64,000 nucleotides of DNA from Dictyobacter kobayashii (GTDB lineage Bacteria > Chloroflexota > Ktedonobacteria > Ktedonobacterales > Ktedonobacteraceae). Positions within the stretch are counted from its first letter, which is position 1. Each line of letters opens with the position of its first letter. Positions 35,617 to 45,245 of this stretch are shown here, piece after piece. Location: assembly GCF_003967555.1 (NCBI RefSeq), contig NZ_BIFS01000001.1, positions 1,860,001 through 1,924,000 of the forward strand, written 5' to 3'. The position numbers were made by a program, and so were the translations under genes. The notes beneath the pieces were generated by a model. It was not told the origin of the DNA. It made no database searches and saw only the letters and a program-made list of their open reading frames with translations.

Positions 35617-37356
35617 TTATTGCTCACGCAGATGAATACGAGTCAGGCGTGAGCGCAATGCATCGGTAAATTCAACCAGACGATTCGTAGATTGTTGCAT
35701 CTCGCGCATATGACGGGTGACATCACCCGTCATACGCAAAATTTCAGTGATAGCGGAGACCACCAGTTGTGATCCCTGCACCTGGCTCTCAGCCGTAGTA
35801 CAGATACCATCGATCAAATGCGTCAATTGATCCGTCACCACCCCGATCGCATCCAGGGCAACGCCCGTCTGCATTACCAGTTCCGTCTGCTTCACCACTT
35901 CCTGAGTACTCTGCTCCACGCTTTGAGAGGCCTTGGTCGTCTCTTGTTGGATAGTATGGATATATGAACTTACCTTACGCGCTATCTCGGCACTACTCAT
36001 AGCCAGTGTACGGATCTCCTGCGCAATAACGGTAAAGCCCTGGCCATGTTCGCCAGCCCGGGTAGCCTCGATCGCCGAGTTAAGGGCCAGTAGATGCATC
36101 CGCATCGTTAAATCATTCATGCCTGCGACGGTTTCATTGATCTCCTGCCCACTCTCACTGAGATTCTTCATGGTACGCGCAGATTGCAAGGTCGCCTCTC
36201 GCACCAGGCTCATCCCCTCAACGGTCCGATCGACTGTGTTCTGGGCCTCATTGGTAACATCTACTCCATCAATGGCCGTCTTCGACAGATTGGCCGCCCG
36301 CTCAGAGATCTTGTTCATCATTTGCGCGAAATCGTTAATGGTGCGCGAAATCTGATCGACCTGCTTCTCCTGTATATGCGTATCGTGCACCAGCAATTCA
36401 GAATTTTGCTGTACGTTCTGGGTATGGGCATCCACCGCCTGGGCCACCGCCCGCATATCATGTAAAATCGCGCTAATACGATCGATCGTCAAATTGATCG
36501 TATCAGCGACAGGCTGTAACCGTGGATGCTGCGATGAGATACGCGGCCGCATATCACCCTTTGAGAGCAGCTGGATCTGCTCGCTTAAAGCTGTTACACT
36601 CGCCTCCAGCGCCCGATGCTCGGCCTCGCGCTCATGAAAAATACGCACATTATCAATCGCGATCGCCGCTTGATTAGCGAACAGCTCAATCACCTCAACG
36701 GCCTCTTCGGTCGGAACTTTTCCATCTTCAGGATCATCCAGAGAAAGATAGCCCAATAATTCTTGCTTACGAGGACTATATAAAGGCACTGAAAGGAAAT
36801 CTTCAGGATGCCACTGACCTGACTCATATATATCTTTATCTTTTTCTTTAACAATCACAACAGGTACATTAACCAAAGCCTCTTTATAAGATGAATGAGG
36901 AATAAAATAACTTTGACTGATACGAAATTCGGGTAACATTGTATTGATAAATGACTCAATGGGAAATGGAGTCTCACGCAAGGTGCGAACATCTGCTTCT
37001 GATAGGCCAATCGAGGCTGCAGAAGAAAGCATTTTGCCACTCTGATCAAGCAGATTAATATTTAAGACTCGAAAACCAGTACAAGCTGCAGTGGAGGCGA
37101 CGATCTGTTGCAATACTTCATCGAGGTCCAGGTCGGCACGCAACAGGCTACAGAGTCGTACCAGTTCGCGGGTCTGATGGATATATCGTTCCTTTTCAGA
37201 AGAGTTGGCGATAGTAGAAGTCTGCTCTGTCTCACGATTCACAGTGTGCTCCTGGGTAACACTAGCCACTTCACGTCCTTGAGATGTGTGATCACTGCTC
37301 GATCGTATACGGACGCGTAAAGGGCGATATCTTGATTGCGTTTTCCGTTCTGACAT
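35617..37356 (-). CDS. Soluble methyl-accepting chemotaxis-type receptor with GAF domain
   Basis: The 579-residue protein has no membrane helix. Residues about 50-215 form a GAF domain (ACTGFRVLNINLLDQSG to LFANQAAIAIDN), followed by a HAMP-like linker (IQLLSKGDMRPRI) and an MCP signalling domain with tip LALNSAIEATRAGEHGQGF. It would sense an intracellular signal and act on CheA/CheW, though no che genes are nearby. The ATG at 37356 is preferred over 37416 on ribosome-site grounds (AAAGGCG). Confidence 0.85.
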   Translation of the reverse strand: MSERKTQSRYRPLRVRIRSSSDHTSQGREVASVTQEHTVNRETEQTSTIANSSEKERYIHQTRELVRLCSLLRADLDLDEVLQQIVASTAACTGFRVLNINLLDQSGKMLSSAASIGLSEADVRTLRETPFPIESFINTMLPEFRISQSYFIPHSSYKEALVNVPVVIVKEKDKDIYESGQWHPEDFLSVPLYSPRKQELLGYLSLDDPEDGKVPTEEAVEVIELFANQAAIAIDNVRIFHEREAEHRALEASVTALSEQIQLLSKGDMRPRISSQHPRLQPVADTINLTIDRISAILHDMRAVAQAVDAHTQNVQQNSELLVHDTHIQEKQVDQISRTINDFAQMMNKISERAANLSKTAIDGVDVTNEAQNTVDRTVEGMSLVREATLQSARTMKNLSESGQEINETVAGMNDLTMRMHLLALNSAIEATRAGEHGQGFTVIAQEIRTLAMSSAEIARKVSSYIHTIQQETTKASQSVEQSTQEVVKQTELVMQTGVALDAIGVVTDQLTHLIDGICTTAESQVQGSQLVVSAITEILRMTGDVTRHMREMQQSTNRLVEFTDALRSRLTRIHLREQ

Positions 37357-37481
37357 AATTTGCGCCTTTTTTAATTGAAGATCAGAGTGATTGTATTCAG
37401 CAGGATAACATACCATTTCGGGGTCGACAAGTTAGTAGCCCTTCCAGAATTTACCCGAAAAATGGACGCCATAACAGGTCT

Positions 37482-37532
37482 GACATACCCTCTTTGAAAC
37501 TTCATTGATTGGAGTTTCAAAGAGGGTATGTC
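37482..37532. terminator. Hairpin with 20-bp perfect stem after hflX
   Basis: GACATACCCTCTTTGAAACT (37482-37501) and its exact complement (37513-37532) surround an 11-base loop. It lies between the hflX stop and the chemoreceptor start, both minus strand, and may end hflX transcription. No T-tract follows. Confidence 0.6.
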
Positions 37533-37563
37533 GCCTGACAAAAGTGGACGGATTGAGTACAGG

Positions 37564-38916
37564 CTACTCGGCAATGGAGTAGGAGAGGAAGTAACCTCGC
37601 AGTGTGCGATGGATGCGCCCAACGATATGCACACCATCCTCTAGATGCTCTTCCTTCAGGATATTGCCTCGACGATGGAAGAGCTCTACCAGGTCCCCTT
37701 TACGATAAGGAATAAGGATATCCACCTCTTCCATGCTCTCTGCCAGCACGCGGGCGATGGTCTCCAGTAAGGCGTCTAATCCCTGGTTCTTCAGGGCTGA
37801 AACCGGGACTGCATTGGGATACAGGCTGGTATCGACGTCATCGGGATCATCAACCAGGTCGATTTTGTTCAGGGCTGTCACCCTCGGCTTATCTGCGGCC
37901 TCCAGCTCTTCCAGGATCTCTGTGACCGTTTCGCTCTGCTCGATTGCGTTCTCGTGGCTGATATCGACTACTTCTAGTAACATATCAGCTTCCACTACTT
38001 CCTCAAGCGTGGCACGGAAAGCGGCGATTAGCTTGGTTGGCAGCTTATGAATAAAGCCTACGGTATCGGTGAGCAAGATTTCCTGGTGGTTGGGTAAAAC
38101 GATGTGACGAGTTACCGGATCAAGGGTGGCAAATAGCATGTTCTCAGCCAGGACACCGGCTTCTGTCAGGGTGTTAAAGAGCGTCGATTTGCCTGCGTTG
38201 GTATAACCAACTACGGCGATAACTGGCATGGCCTGGGCTGCTCGTTGTCGGCGGTGAATCGCGCGCTGCTTGCGTACATCCTCGATGTCTTCTTTTAGCT
38301 CTGAGATACGACTGCGAATACGCCGTCGATCAATTTCTAGCTTGGTCTCACCAGGGCCACGTACACCAATAGCACCGCCAACACCTCCTGTAGCACCACG
38401 AGATCCACCCGCCTGGCGGGTAAATTCTACATCCTGGCCACTAAGGCGAGGCAGACGGTACTCCATCTGAGCTAACTCCACCTGGAGAATACCTTCACGG
38501 CTACGTGCATGCTGGGCAAAAATGTCGAGGATCAAAGCAGTACGATCAATGACGCGCGCATTGAGGATTTTTTCTAGATTGCGCTGCTGGGTAGGAGAAA
38601 GCTCATCATCAAAGATGATCAGATCACAATTAAGTTGCTTCTCGATGTCTACAAGTTCCTGTACACGTCCTTTTCCCAGATAGGTTGCGGACTCAGGATG
38701 CGTCAGACGCTGGCGCATTGTACCTACAACCTCAGCACCAGCCGTACGGGCCAGCGCGCCCAATTCGTTGAGCGAGTCCTCGACGCTCCAGACACTATCA
38801 GCACTTGTAGCATCAACCGCTACTAGATAGGCGCGCTCGGGTCCACTATTGACACCAGTATCGATGAGATGTTCAAATTTTGTCGTATGCGACCTCCGGT
38901 CTATTGCTAGTACCAA
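37564..38916 (-). CDS. hflX: Ribosome-associated GTPase HflX
   Basis: The 450-residue protein has the HflX N-terminal domain (ATYLGKGRVQEL, IIFDDELSPTQQRNLE, DRTALILDIFAQHA), the glycine-rich linker GGVGGAIGVRGPGETKLE and a TRAFAC G domain: GYTNAGKST, DTVGFIHKLP and NKID. It splits stalled ribosomes. The frame's only early start codon is a TTG at 38916 without a ribosome site; the GGAGG further in (near 38894) has no in-frame ATG, GTG or TTG after it, so the true start is uncertain. Confidence 0.9.
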   Translation of the reverse strand: MVLAIDRRSHTTKFEHLIDTGVNSGPERAYLVAVDATSADSVWSVEDSLNELGALARTAGAEVVGTMRQRLTHPESATYLGKGRVQELVDIEKQLNCDLIIFDDELSPTQQRNLEKILNARVIDRTALILDIFAQHARSREGILQVELAQMEYRLPRLSGQDVEFTRQAGGSRGATGGVGGAIGVRGPGETKLEIDRRRIRSRISELKEDIEDVRKQRAIHRRQRAAQAMPVIAVVGYTNAGKSTLFNTLTEAGVLAENMLFATLDPVTRHIVLPNHQEILLTDTVGFIHKLPTKLIAAFRATLEEVVEADMLLEVVDISHENAIEQSETVTEILEELEAADKPRVTALNKIDLVDDPDDVDTSLYPNAVPVSALKNQGLDALLETIARVLAESMEEVDILIPYRKGDLVELFHRRGNILKEEHLEDGVHIVGRIHRTLRGYFLSYSIAE

Positions 38917-39040
38917 ACACGTGGCAACGCCGCTGGATCACAACCAGCCAGGCTCATCCAATTGAATGATATGTTCTATTGTGTATTGTATGAACTAGAC
39001 CGCAATAAAGCAAGTTTTATGTTTCATCTAACTCAACTAA

Positions 39041-39950
39041 GATCTTATCCGAAAACCTAATGATGAGAAGCATACTGAAAACAAATGAGTCCGCAAGCCA
39101 GCTGCAAGAACGCTTGATACGTTTGACCAAGCTTTTCCCAGCGGACCAGCAAGCGGCGCCACCGATTGAGCCAGGAGAAAAAGCGCTCGACCACCCATCG
39201 ACGCGGCGTTTTTCCTGGTTCCAGGCTGTTGGCTTCTTCCTGGGGAGGCTGATACCACGTGTGGTACTTCCGGTTGAGCCGCACGTGTGGTTCATAGCCT
39301 CGTTCATAGAGCTCACCATAGATTGCCTCATGATCATACGCCGCATCCAAGCACAGGTTTTGAGGATGCTCCACGGTGGGTTCTGGTTGTTCAGCGACGA
39401 GAGCATCCAGGGTGGAGAAAAGCAGCTTGCTATCATGGCGGTTGGCCCCATCAATGCACAGCGCCAGGGGCAAGCCACGGCGATCACACAGAATGCTCCG
39501 TTTGGTTCCCTGTTTGCCGCGATCGGTGGGAGCGGGGCCGACGGCGGCTCTGGCGAAAGGGGCTTTCACGGTCGAGCTGTCGGCGCTCTGCCAGTCCCAG
39601 CTGATGCCGACCAAGTCGTCATAGTGTTGCAGGCCAGCCTGCCACAAGCGCTCAAAGACGCCTTGGGCTTCCCACTCGCGGAAGCGGTCATAGACGGTGC
39701 TGGATGCTCCCAACTCACGAGGCAGGGCGTTCCATTGAATGCCGGTTCGCAACACATAGACGATGGCGGCAAACATCTTGCGATCATCGGCTGCAGGCCT
39801 TCCGCCTTTGGGATGCGGCGGCCGTTCTGGGATCAGGGGGCGTACGCGTTCCCACAGTTCATCGCTGACTTCCCACGGTCGTGTTCGTACCATCGTTGTT
39901 CACCTCATCGTTTTTTGTCTGTATTGTATCACTGGTTTTCGGATAAGGTC
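39041..39950 (-). mobile_element. IS5-family insertion sequence, 910 bp
   Basis: The terminal repeats GATCTTATCCGAAAACC (39041-39057) and the complement of 39934-39950 match at 16 of 17 positions. TAA flanks both ends (39038-39040 and 39951-39953) as the target duplication. The element holds one intact transposase gene and appears complete. Confidence 0.88.
39057..39893 (-). CDS. IS5-family transposase
   Basis: The 278-residue protein has the N-terminal DUF4096-type domain (PWEVSDELWERVRPLIP, RRGTGIQWNALP-like block) and a DDE domain: SADSSTVKAP (first Asp), LCLDAAYDHEA (second Asp) and RRWVVERFFSWLNRWRRL (Glu in the Y/R-E-K context). It is full length, one frame, in contrast to IS427 members that need a frameshift. 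Confidence 0.9.
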   Translation of the reverse strand: MVRTRPWEVSDELWERVRPLIPERPPHPKGGRPAADDRKMFAAIVYVLRTGIQWNALPRELGASSTVYDRFREWEAQGVFERLWQAGLQHYDDLVGISWDWQSADSSTVKAPFARAAVGPAPTDRGKQGTKRSILCDRRGLPLALCIDGANRHDSKLLFSTLDALVAEQPEPTVEHPQNLCLDAAYDHEAIYGELYERGYEPHVRLNRKYHTWYQPPQEEANSLEPGKTPRRWVVERFFSWLNRWRRLLVRWEKLGQTYQAFLQLACGLICFQYASHH

Positions 39951-40495
39951 TAAGGCAAACTGGGCAGGGATTTTATGAATAGGCCATTAACTTTAGCGAA
40001 TAAGCTGTTGGTGACCGCCTGGTTGTAAAAGTCGTGCCAGCCTTGTAATTGATCGAGATGGATATTTAAGCCTGGTACGAGGCCGGAGCCTTGTATGAGC
40101 GAGGATTGCAGGTTACCCAGGAAAGCTCCTAGTACGATCAGTAGCAGTAGCCAGAGAAGCCAGGCTTCGACAAAGCCAATCGCTCCACCCAATAAGGTGT
40201 CACCCTGACTGATGATAGGCGTGCTCTTGACTGCTCCGCGGATGAAATTGCCGATGATGTGTACTACAAAAACGCTCCCAAAGAAAAGCACAATATAAGA
40301 GATGAGGGGTGTTGCTGGAATGCCATTTGAGGATAATATCCGGGTAAATTGGGGGCCATAATTATATGCGACCCAGAGACCTACCGGGAGACCGATCAGG
40401 CTTACCAGACTAAAGACAGCGCCATTGCGAAAGCCATTAAAGACTAATAGTGCAACGGTTGCAAGAAAGAGAATATCAATCCAGCTTAACGACAT
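39950..40495 (-). CDS. CvpA-family membrane protein
   Basis: The 181-residue protein has four hydrophobic helices and begins LSWIDILFLATVALLVFNGFRNGAVFSLVSLIGL, the CvpA N-terminal signature (D-x-G-x(2)-G region). The ATG at 40495 has GGGAGG 8 bases upstream. The IS5 element lies right against its 3' end; the TAG stop at 39950-39952 spans the IS boundary, yet the same TAG would exist without the insertion, so the protein is not truncated. Confidence 0.85.
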   Translation of the reverse strand: MSLSWIDILFLATVALLVFNGFRNGAVFSLVSLIGLPVGLWVAYNYGPQFTRILSSNGIPATPLISYIVLFFGSVFVVHIIGNFIRGAVKSTPIISQGDTLLGGAIGFVEAWLLWLLLLIVLGAFLGNLQSSLIQGSGLVPGLNIHLDQLQGWHDFYNQAVTNSLFAKVNGLFIKSLPSLP

Positions 40496-40582
40496 TGATT
40501 TATCCTCCCGGATCATAAGTATTCAGGTTAAACGGCTGAGTCTATATTATACATAATGATACAACGCGGGAAGGGGGTGTGT

Positions 40583-40620
40583 AACAAATGGGATGTGAGT
40601 TTGGTCACATCCCATTTGTT
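40583..40620. repeat. 16-bp perfect hairpin
   Basis: AACAAATGGGATGTGA (40583-40598) and TCACATCCCATTTGTT (40605-40620) surround GTTTGG. It lies upstream of cvpA and of the IS4-type element. Confidence 0.7.
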
Positions 40621-40694
40621 GGGACTTGTTTTTTGGTGCCGCCTTCGGCGGCAGAAGAGAGTGGAGGAGGAGCGGGGACACCCCGCACCCCGGC

Positions 40695-42247
40695 CTGACT
40701 TTTTATCACATTTTTAGTCGTTGAATCGTGGAAGCAGAAAAACCACGGTTCTTGGTGCACATGCCATTGGAACGACCAAGAACGAAAAGAAAGGAGAAGG
40801 TGATGTTGTCTCCAGCAATCTTGTTGTCGTCTCAGCAGTGGGCTCAAGCCACCTTTGGCTCGGTCCAACTGGGCGATCCACGTCGTGTGCAGCGTGCCGT
40901 CGATCTTGCGTTCCACCTTGCGCAGCATCCACAAGCGTCTCTGCCCGGTGTGTTGAGCCCGGCGGGCTTGGAAGCGGCCTATCGATTTGTGCATTCGTCG
41001 CATACCTCGTATGAACATCTGGTTGCTCCCCACCTGCAACACACACGGCAAGCATGCCACCAGCAGGCACAGGTCTTGTTGATTCAGGATACCACAGAGA
41101 TGGATTACCAGGCTCATCCTACGACGCGTGGACTGGGGCCCATTGGCAACGGAACGCATCACGGCTTTCTGTTGCAAAGCGTCCTGGCTGTTGTACCTCA
41201 GCACGATCAGTTGTTGGGATTGGCTCATCAAGAACCCTTTTTGCGCCAGCCAGCCCCTGAGAAAGAGAGCAAGCAACAACGCTGGAAACGCGAACGGGAA
41301 TCGGAGGTATGGGAGCGCAGTGTGCGCATCCTGGGCTCGCCTCCTGCTGGCAGTCAATGGATTCATATGGGCGACCGCTACAGTGACATCTTTGCGTTCA
41401 TGCGCCAATGTCGAGAGCAGGGGTGTGATTTTCTCGTCCGGGCCTATGAAGATCGCTGTATTGATCTGTTGGTGGAACAAGGAGAGACACCGGTGCCCCC
41501 ACGATCGCATCATCATCGTAGCCCCACGCTGCATTTGCTGGAGGTGGTCAAGCAGATGCCCATTCGGTCGAGCATGTGGCTGGAACTCAAGAGTAGCCAG
41601 AAACACCCGGCCCGCAAGGCCCTTTTGGCCGTGAGTTGGCAGCCCGTGCGTCTGTTGCCTCCCCGCACACGGGAAGCCAACCAGTGGCGTCCGCTGGTGA
41701 TCTGGGTCATCCGTGTGTGGGAACCTGATCCCCCAGAAGGGGTTGAAGCCTTGGACTGGATCTTGTTGACCTCGGTCCCCACCCACACGGCAACTCAAGC
41801 CCAAGAGCGGGTCGAGTGGTATCGCAGGCGTTGGATTGTTGAGGACTATCACCAAGGTCTCAAGACGGGATGCCATATGGAAGAACGAGAGATTCGGGAT
41901 TACGAGGGGTTGCGAACGTTGCTGGGCATCATTGCCCCCATTGCCGTGCGCTTGTTGCAATTGCGTGTGCTTTCGCGTCAATGTCCTGACGAGCTGGCAC
42001 GGGCAGTGATACCCACTGATATTGTCCTGGTGGTGGCTCATTTGAGTGGGCATCCAGCAAAAACCATGACGGTGCAGCAATGCTGGCATGGCATTGCACG
42101 TCATGGTGGCTACTTGGGTCGCAAAGGCGATGGCCCACCTGGATGGAAAACCTTGTGGTTGGGGTGGATGTATATCCAGAACGTGTTGCAGGGAATGCAA
42201 CTCGCTTCCCTCCTTTCGAATCAACTAGATTTGTGATAAAAAGTCAG
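40695..42247 (+). mobile_element. IS4-family insertion sequence, 1553 bp
   Basis: The ends CTGACTTTTTATCACA (40695-40710) and TGTGATAAAAAGTCAG (42232-42247) are perfect inverted repeats. ACCCCGGC flanks both sides (40687-40694 and 42248-42255) as an 8-base target duplication. The interrupted target is one of the GC-rich interspersed repeats. Confidence 0.92.
40803..42236 (+). CDS. IS4-family transposase
   Basis: The 477-residue protein resembles the Tn5/IS50-like group: N-terminal FGSVQLGDPRRVQRAVDLA, first Asp in LIQDTTEMDY, second Asp in HMGDRYSDIF and the YREK box YRRRWIVEDYHQGLKTG with the catalytic Glu. The ATG at 40803 follows AGGAGAAGG; the frame extends back to 40728 without a better site. 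It ends within the right terminal repeat, the normal layout. An apparently long opposite-strand frame here is not coding. Confidence 0.92.
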   Translation: MLSPAILLSSQQWAQATFGSVQLGDPRRVQRAVDLAFHLAQHPQASLPGVLSPAGLEAAYRFVHSSHTSYEHLVAPHLQHTRQACHQQAQVLLIQDTTEMDYQAHPTTRGLGPIGNGTHHGFLLQSVLAVVPQHDQLLGLAHQEPFLRQPAPEKESKQQRWKRERESEVWERSVRILGSPPAGSQWIHMGDRYSDIFAFMRQCREQGCDFLVRAYEDRCIDLLVEQGETPVPPRSHHHRSPTLHLLEVVKQMPIRSSMWLELKSSQKHPARKALLAVSWQPVRLLPPRTREANQWRPLVIWVIRVWEPDPPEGVEALDWILLTSVPTHTATQAQERVEWYRRRWIVEDYHQGLKTGCHMEEREIRDYEGLRTLLGIIAPIAVRLLQLRVLSRQCPDELARAVIPTDIVLVVAHLSGHPAKTMTVQQCWHGIARHGGYLGRKGDGPPGWKTLWLGWMYIQNVLQGMQLASLLSNQLDL

Positions 42248-42428
42248 ACCCCGGCAGGAGGGCCTGACCGGCCCTCCTGCACCTCCTCGCTTGATGGCTG
42301 CTCAGAGAGATTGCGGCTCCGGCGGAAGGGTTCTGGCTGGCCCTTGTATTCTCTCTTGATGGCTCGCCTAGAGAGATTGCAGTTCCCGGCAGAAGGGCCT
42401 GGCTGGCCCTCCCTCCTGCACCTCTCCG
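42248..42428. repeat. GC-rich interspersed repeat modules, several copies
   Basis: Three related modules follow each other: ACCCCGGCAGGAGGGCCTG, then a degenerate CCGGCGGAAGGG at about 42319, and CCCGGCAGAAGGGCCTGGC at about 42383, each with CTGGCCCT and CTCCTGCACCTC further on. GAGAGATTGC joins two of them. The left half of the first module is at about 40660-40694, separated by the IS4-family element. Confidence 0.65.
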
Positions 42429-42430
42429 CT

Positions 42431-43771
42431 TTAGGCGCCGGTGATGCCGGTGAAGTTGAAGCTGGTGGCCCTTAGGGCGGGAGCGACAACTGTGAGATAG
42501 TCTGTGTATTGAATGCGTTCACGGCCAAGCGCGGTTGTGCCACGTAGGACATCTAGAATACTCTGGGTGAAACGGAGATTTTTTACGGGTCGGGTGAGCT
42601 CTCCGTGTTCAATTAGAAATGTGCCATCTCGCGTCATACCTGTGAGGAGCGTTTTCACTGGATGCAATGTGTTGGTGTAGTGAAAACGTGTCACATAGAT
42701 ACCATGATCGACACCTTTGATCAGTTCTTCGAGCGTGGCGTCCCCTGCTTCTAACATCAGGTTCAATGGCATTGGGCCTTCGCTGTTGGGTGCTGGTAGG
42801 GCGTGGCCGGTGTTGGGTTTGCCTTCACGCGCGGCGGTGAAGGAGTCGTAAACAACCGCTTTGGCAATGCCACGCTCGATAATGTTAACCCGCTGCTTCG
42901 GTACGCCTTCATAGTCGAAGGCTTGAGGCAGTCCAGCTATATCATGGCCATCGTCGTAGAGGGTAATCATGGGATTAGCCAGCTGCTTGCCAAACTGACC
43001 ATTCATAAAACTACGCTCTTCCTGGACCGCTGTGGCGGAGATGCCCATGAAGATCAGGTTTTGCAACATATCGGAGACAGCATAGGAATCGAGCACAATG
43101 GGATATTCACCTAGCTCGATGTCGATGGGGTTACGGCTGCGCTCCGCTTTGGAGACCGCTTCGTGTGCCATGAACTCAAAGTCCAGTTTGTCGGCGTTGG
43201 TGTCCATGCGCTGGGTATAGCCAGAACCATGGGCGTCAGCCATGACTACAGCGTGGCATTCCGCGTCCGTACGGGGCTCATAGGCAAAGATCCCTAACGA
43301 GTTGGCAACGGCAACATGATTGATGTTGGTTGAAAATGCTCCCGCAGCTTCCAGCTTGCGCTCTTTGGCAAGGCGGATGATAATACCAACACGGCGCGCG
43401 CGCTCCTCGGGGGTAAACAGTGCGGTGCGCTCACTATAACCAGCAGCCGGTACAATAGTGCCGGGCGTGGGTAGTGAGTAAAATTCAGGATTTTCAGGCT
43501 GGATACGTGCAATCTCAAGCGCCTGGGCCGTGACTTTGCGTAAAGACTCATCATCCAGTCGATTGGTGGTAGCCACACCCACACGCTTGCCGATAACGGC
43601 ACGCACACGCACTTCATGATTGCTTTCCGCTACATTCTGGTGGATATGGTTAGTGGCAAAACGGGTAAGCGCACTCTCTGTGGCATTAAAAACCACCTCG
43701 GTCTGCTCCGCCTGGGAATAGTGTAAAACTTTTTCGAGCAGTGTGCGGACGCTTGCCTCATCAGAATACAT
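42431..43771 (-). CDS. TldE/PmbA-type metalloprotease subunit
   Basis: The 446-residue protein is a PmbA/TldE homologue: VLHYSQAEQTEVVFNATESALTRFA, IVLDSYAVSDMLQNL and RFHYTNTLHPVKTLLTGMTRDGTF near the C-terminus. In the TldD/E dimer this subunit lacks the HExxxH zinc site. The ATG at 43771 is chosen because GGGAG is 8 bases before it; ATG 43786 and TTG 43798 lack one. It starts 18 bases after the tldD stop and is its partner. Confidence 0.9.
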   Translation of the reverse strand: MYSDEASVRTLLEKVLHYSQAEQTEVVFNATESALTRFATNHIHQNVAESNHEVRVRAVIGKRVGVATTNRLDDESLRKVTAQALEIARIQPENPEFYSLPTPGTIVPAAGYSERTALFTPEERARRVGIIIRLAKERKLEAAGAFSTNINHVAVANSLGIFAYEPRTDAECHAVVMADAHGSGYTQRMDTNADKLDFEFMAHEAVSKAERSRNPIDIELGEYPIVLDSYAVSDMLQNLIFMGISATAVQEERSFMNGQFGKQLANPMITLYDDGHDIAGLPQAFDYEGVPKQRVNIIERGIAKAVVYDSFTAAREGKPNTGHALPAPNSEGPMPLNLMLEAGDATLEELIKGVDHGIYVTRFHYTNTLHPVKTLLTGMTRDGTFLIEHGELTRPVKNLRFTQSILDVLRGTTALGRERIQYTDYLTVVAPALRATSFNFTGITGA

Positions 43772-43788
43772 GCTATTTACTCCCATTT

Positions 43789-45245
43789 CTATGACCAACG
43801 TCCAACGCCGACCTGCACGTTGCGGAAACGTGCCGGGGCCGCACCATGTCCGGTGCGCATAATCTGCATTGGCTCACCTTTGCCGCAATTTGGCGTACCC
43901 CACACGGTCCATTCGTCAGGGCCACAAATGGCATCACAAGACCCCAGAAGCGGGGTGTTATTCCTGTATAAGTAGCATTTTTATAGAGGCGTCCTAGCTT
44001 TCCATTTTTGATTTCATAGGCCAGTTCGACACCAAACTGGAAGTTCAAACGGCGATCGTCAATGCTCCAGCTCTTGTTGATACTCATATAAAGTCCATCA
44101 GCGGTATCAGCAATCAGATCATCCAGTTTCCAGGTTCCGGGCTCCAGGCTCACATTGGTCATGCGAATCATTGGTAGCCGGTTCCAGCTATCAGCTCGTA
44201 CACAACCATTACTGCTCAATCCGATCAGAGGGGCTGTATCACGCGACATTAAGTAGCCGCTAAAGATGCCATTAGAGACGATAGGCGTACGCTGGGCAGG
44301 TACCCCTTCGTCATCCCAACCAAAAGTTCCTAACGCTCCTGGAATCGTAGCATCAGCCGTCAGGTTGACCACTTCCGATCCATAGCGGTAGTTGCTGTTG
44401 AGCTTGTCTGTAGTCAAGAAGCTTTTACCGACAAATCCCGCTTCGTAACCCAGCACACGATCCAGTTCAATGGGATGGCCACAGGACTCATGCACCTGGA
44501 GGGCAGTCTGTGGACCATCCAGGATAATAGTCGAAATACCACTGGGACATTGAGGAGCCGTCAGCAAACGTACAGCCTCTTCACCAATGCGGGCTCCGTG
44601 GTCCACCAGGTCCATTGCTTCAACGAATTCATAGCCCACGGTACCAGCCTGGCGACCAAAGGAGTTGGGATAGGAGCGGGTCTGGATCTCACTGCTTTCA
44701 GGGTCTACAGCTGTAGCAGAGATGGCCGCTCCAGTATCGAAGAGCTCTTGCTCGATTTCGCTACCTTCGGAACTGGCAAAGAACTTGCGCTCACGCGAAT
44801 ATTCCATATTCGCGTTGGTAATAGCAACCCCTTTGACGCTGCGCATGGCTGCATCAGCATCTAATAGCAATTGCACTTTTTGATTTAGAGGCACGGCAAA
44901 GGGGTCAATGCGCACTGGCGTACGGTATGAACCTTTTTGTGGAGGTAAATCAGATAGGCGTACAGCCTCACCAGCGACCAGGGCGCTCGCGCGCGCAATT
45001 TGTACTGCCTGCTGGGCAATCCGTTCAGCCTCGGCATTATCCATCCGAGCACTGCTGGCAAAACCCCAGGCACCATTTACAATCACACGAACATTAAAGC
45101 CGCTACTTGTCGCACTGGAGACGCCCTCGACACGACCATTCTTGACATCAATGCCTTCGGTTGTACGCTCCATGACGCGTACATCCACGTAGCTCGCCCC
45201 AAATTGCCGAGCTGCATTGATGGCTCTGATTGCAAGATCACGCAT
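43789..45245 (-). pseudogene. tldD: TldD-type metalloprotease subunit, frameshift near the C-terminus
   Basis: The long frame reads normally through the zinc site VHESCGHPIELDRVLG (HExxxH) to TGITPRFWG, then leaves the family sequence. Adding one G to the four-G run at 43942-43945 restores RFWGSCDAICGPDEWTVWG, CGKGEP, RTGHGAAPARF and a TAG at 43789-43791, about 485 residues. Without the correction the last 45 residues are foreign and the frame runs to 43773. TldD/E degrades peptides and processes RiPP precursors. It precedes tldE in one operon. Confidence 0.9.

Noticed and set aside
39060..39953. A 297-codon open frame on the plus strand
   Set aside because: Antisense of the IS5-family transposase and runs through the terminal repeat into host sequence.
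40605..42224. A 539-codon open frame on the minus strand
   Set aside because: It is the antisense of the IS4-family transposase, which has all catalytic motifs; the minus product has no family features.
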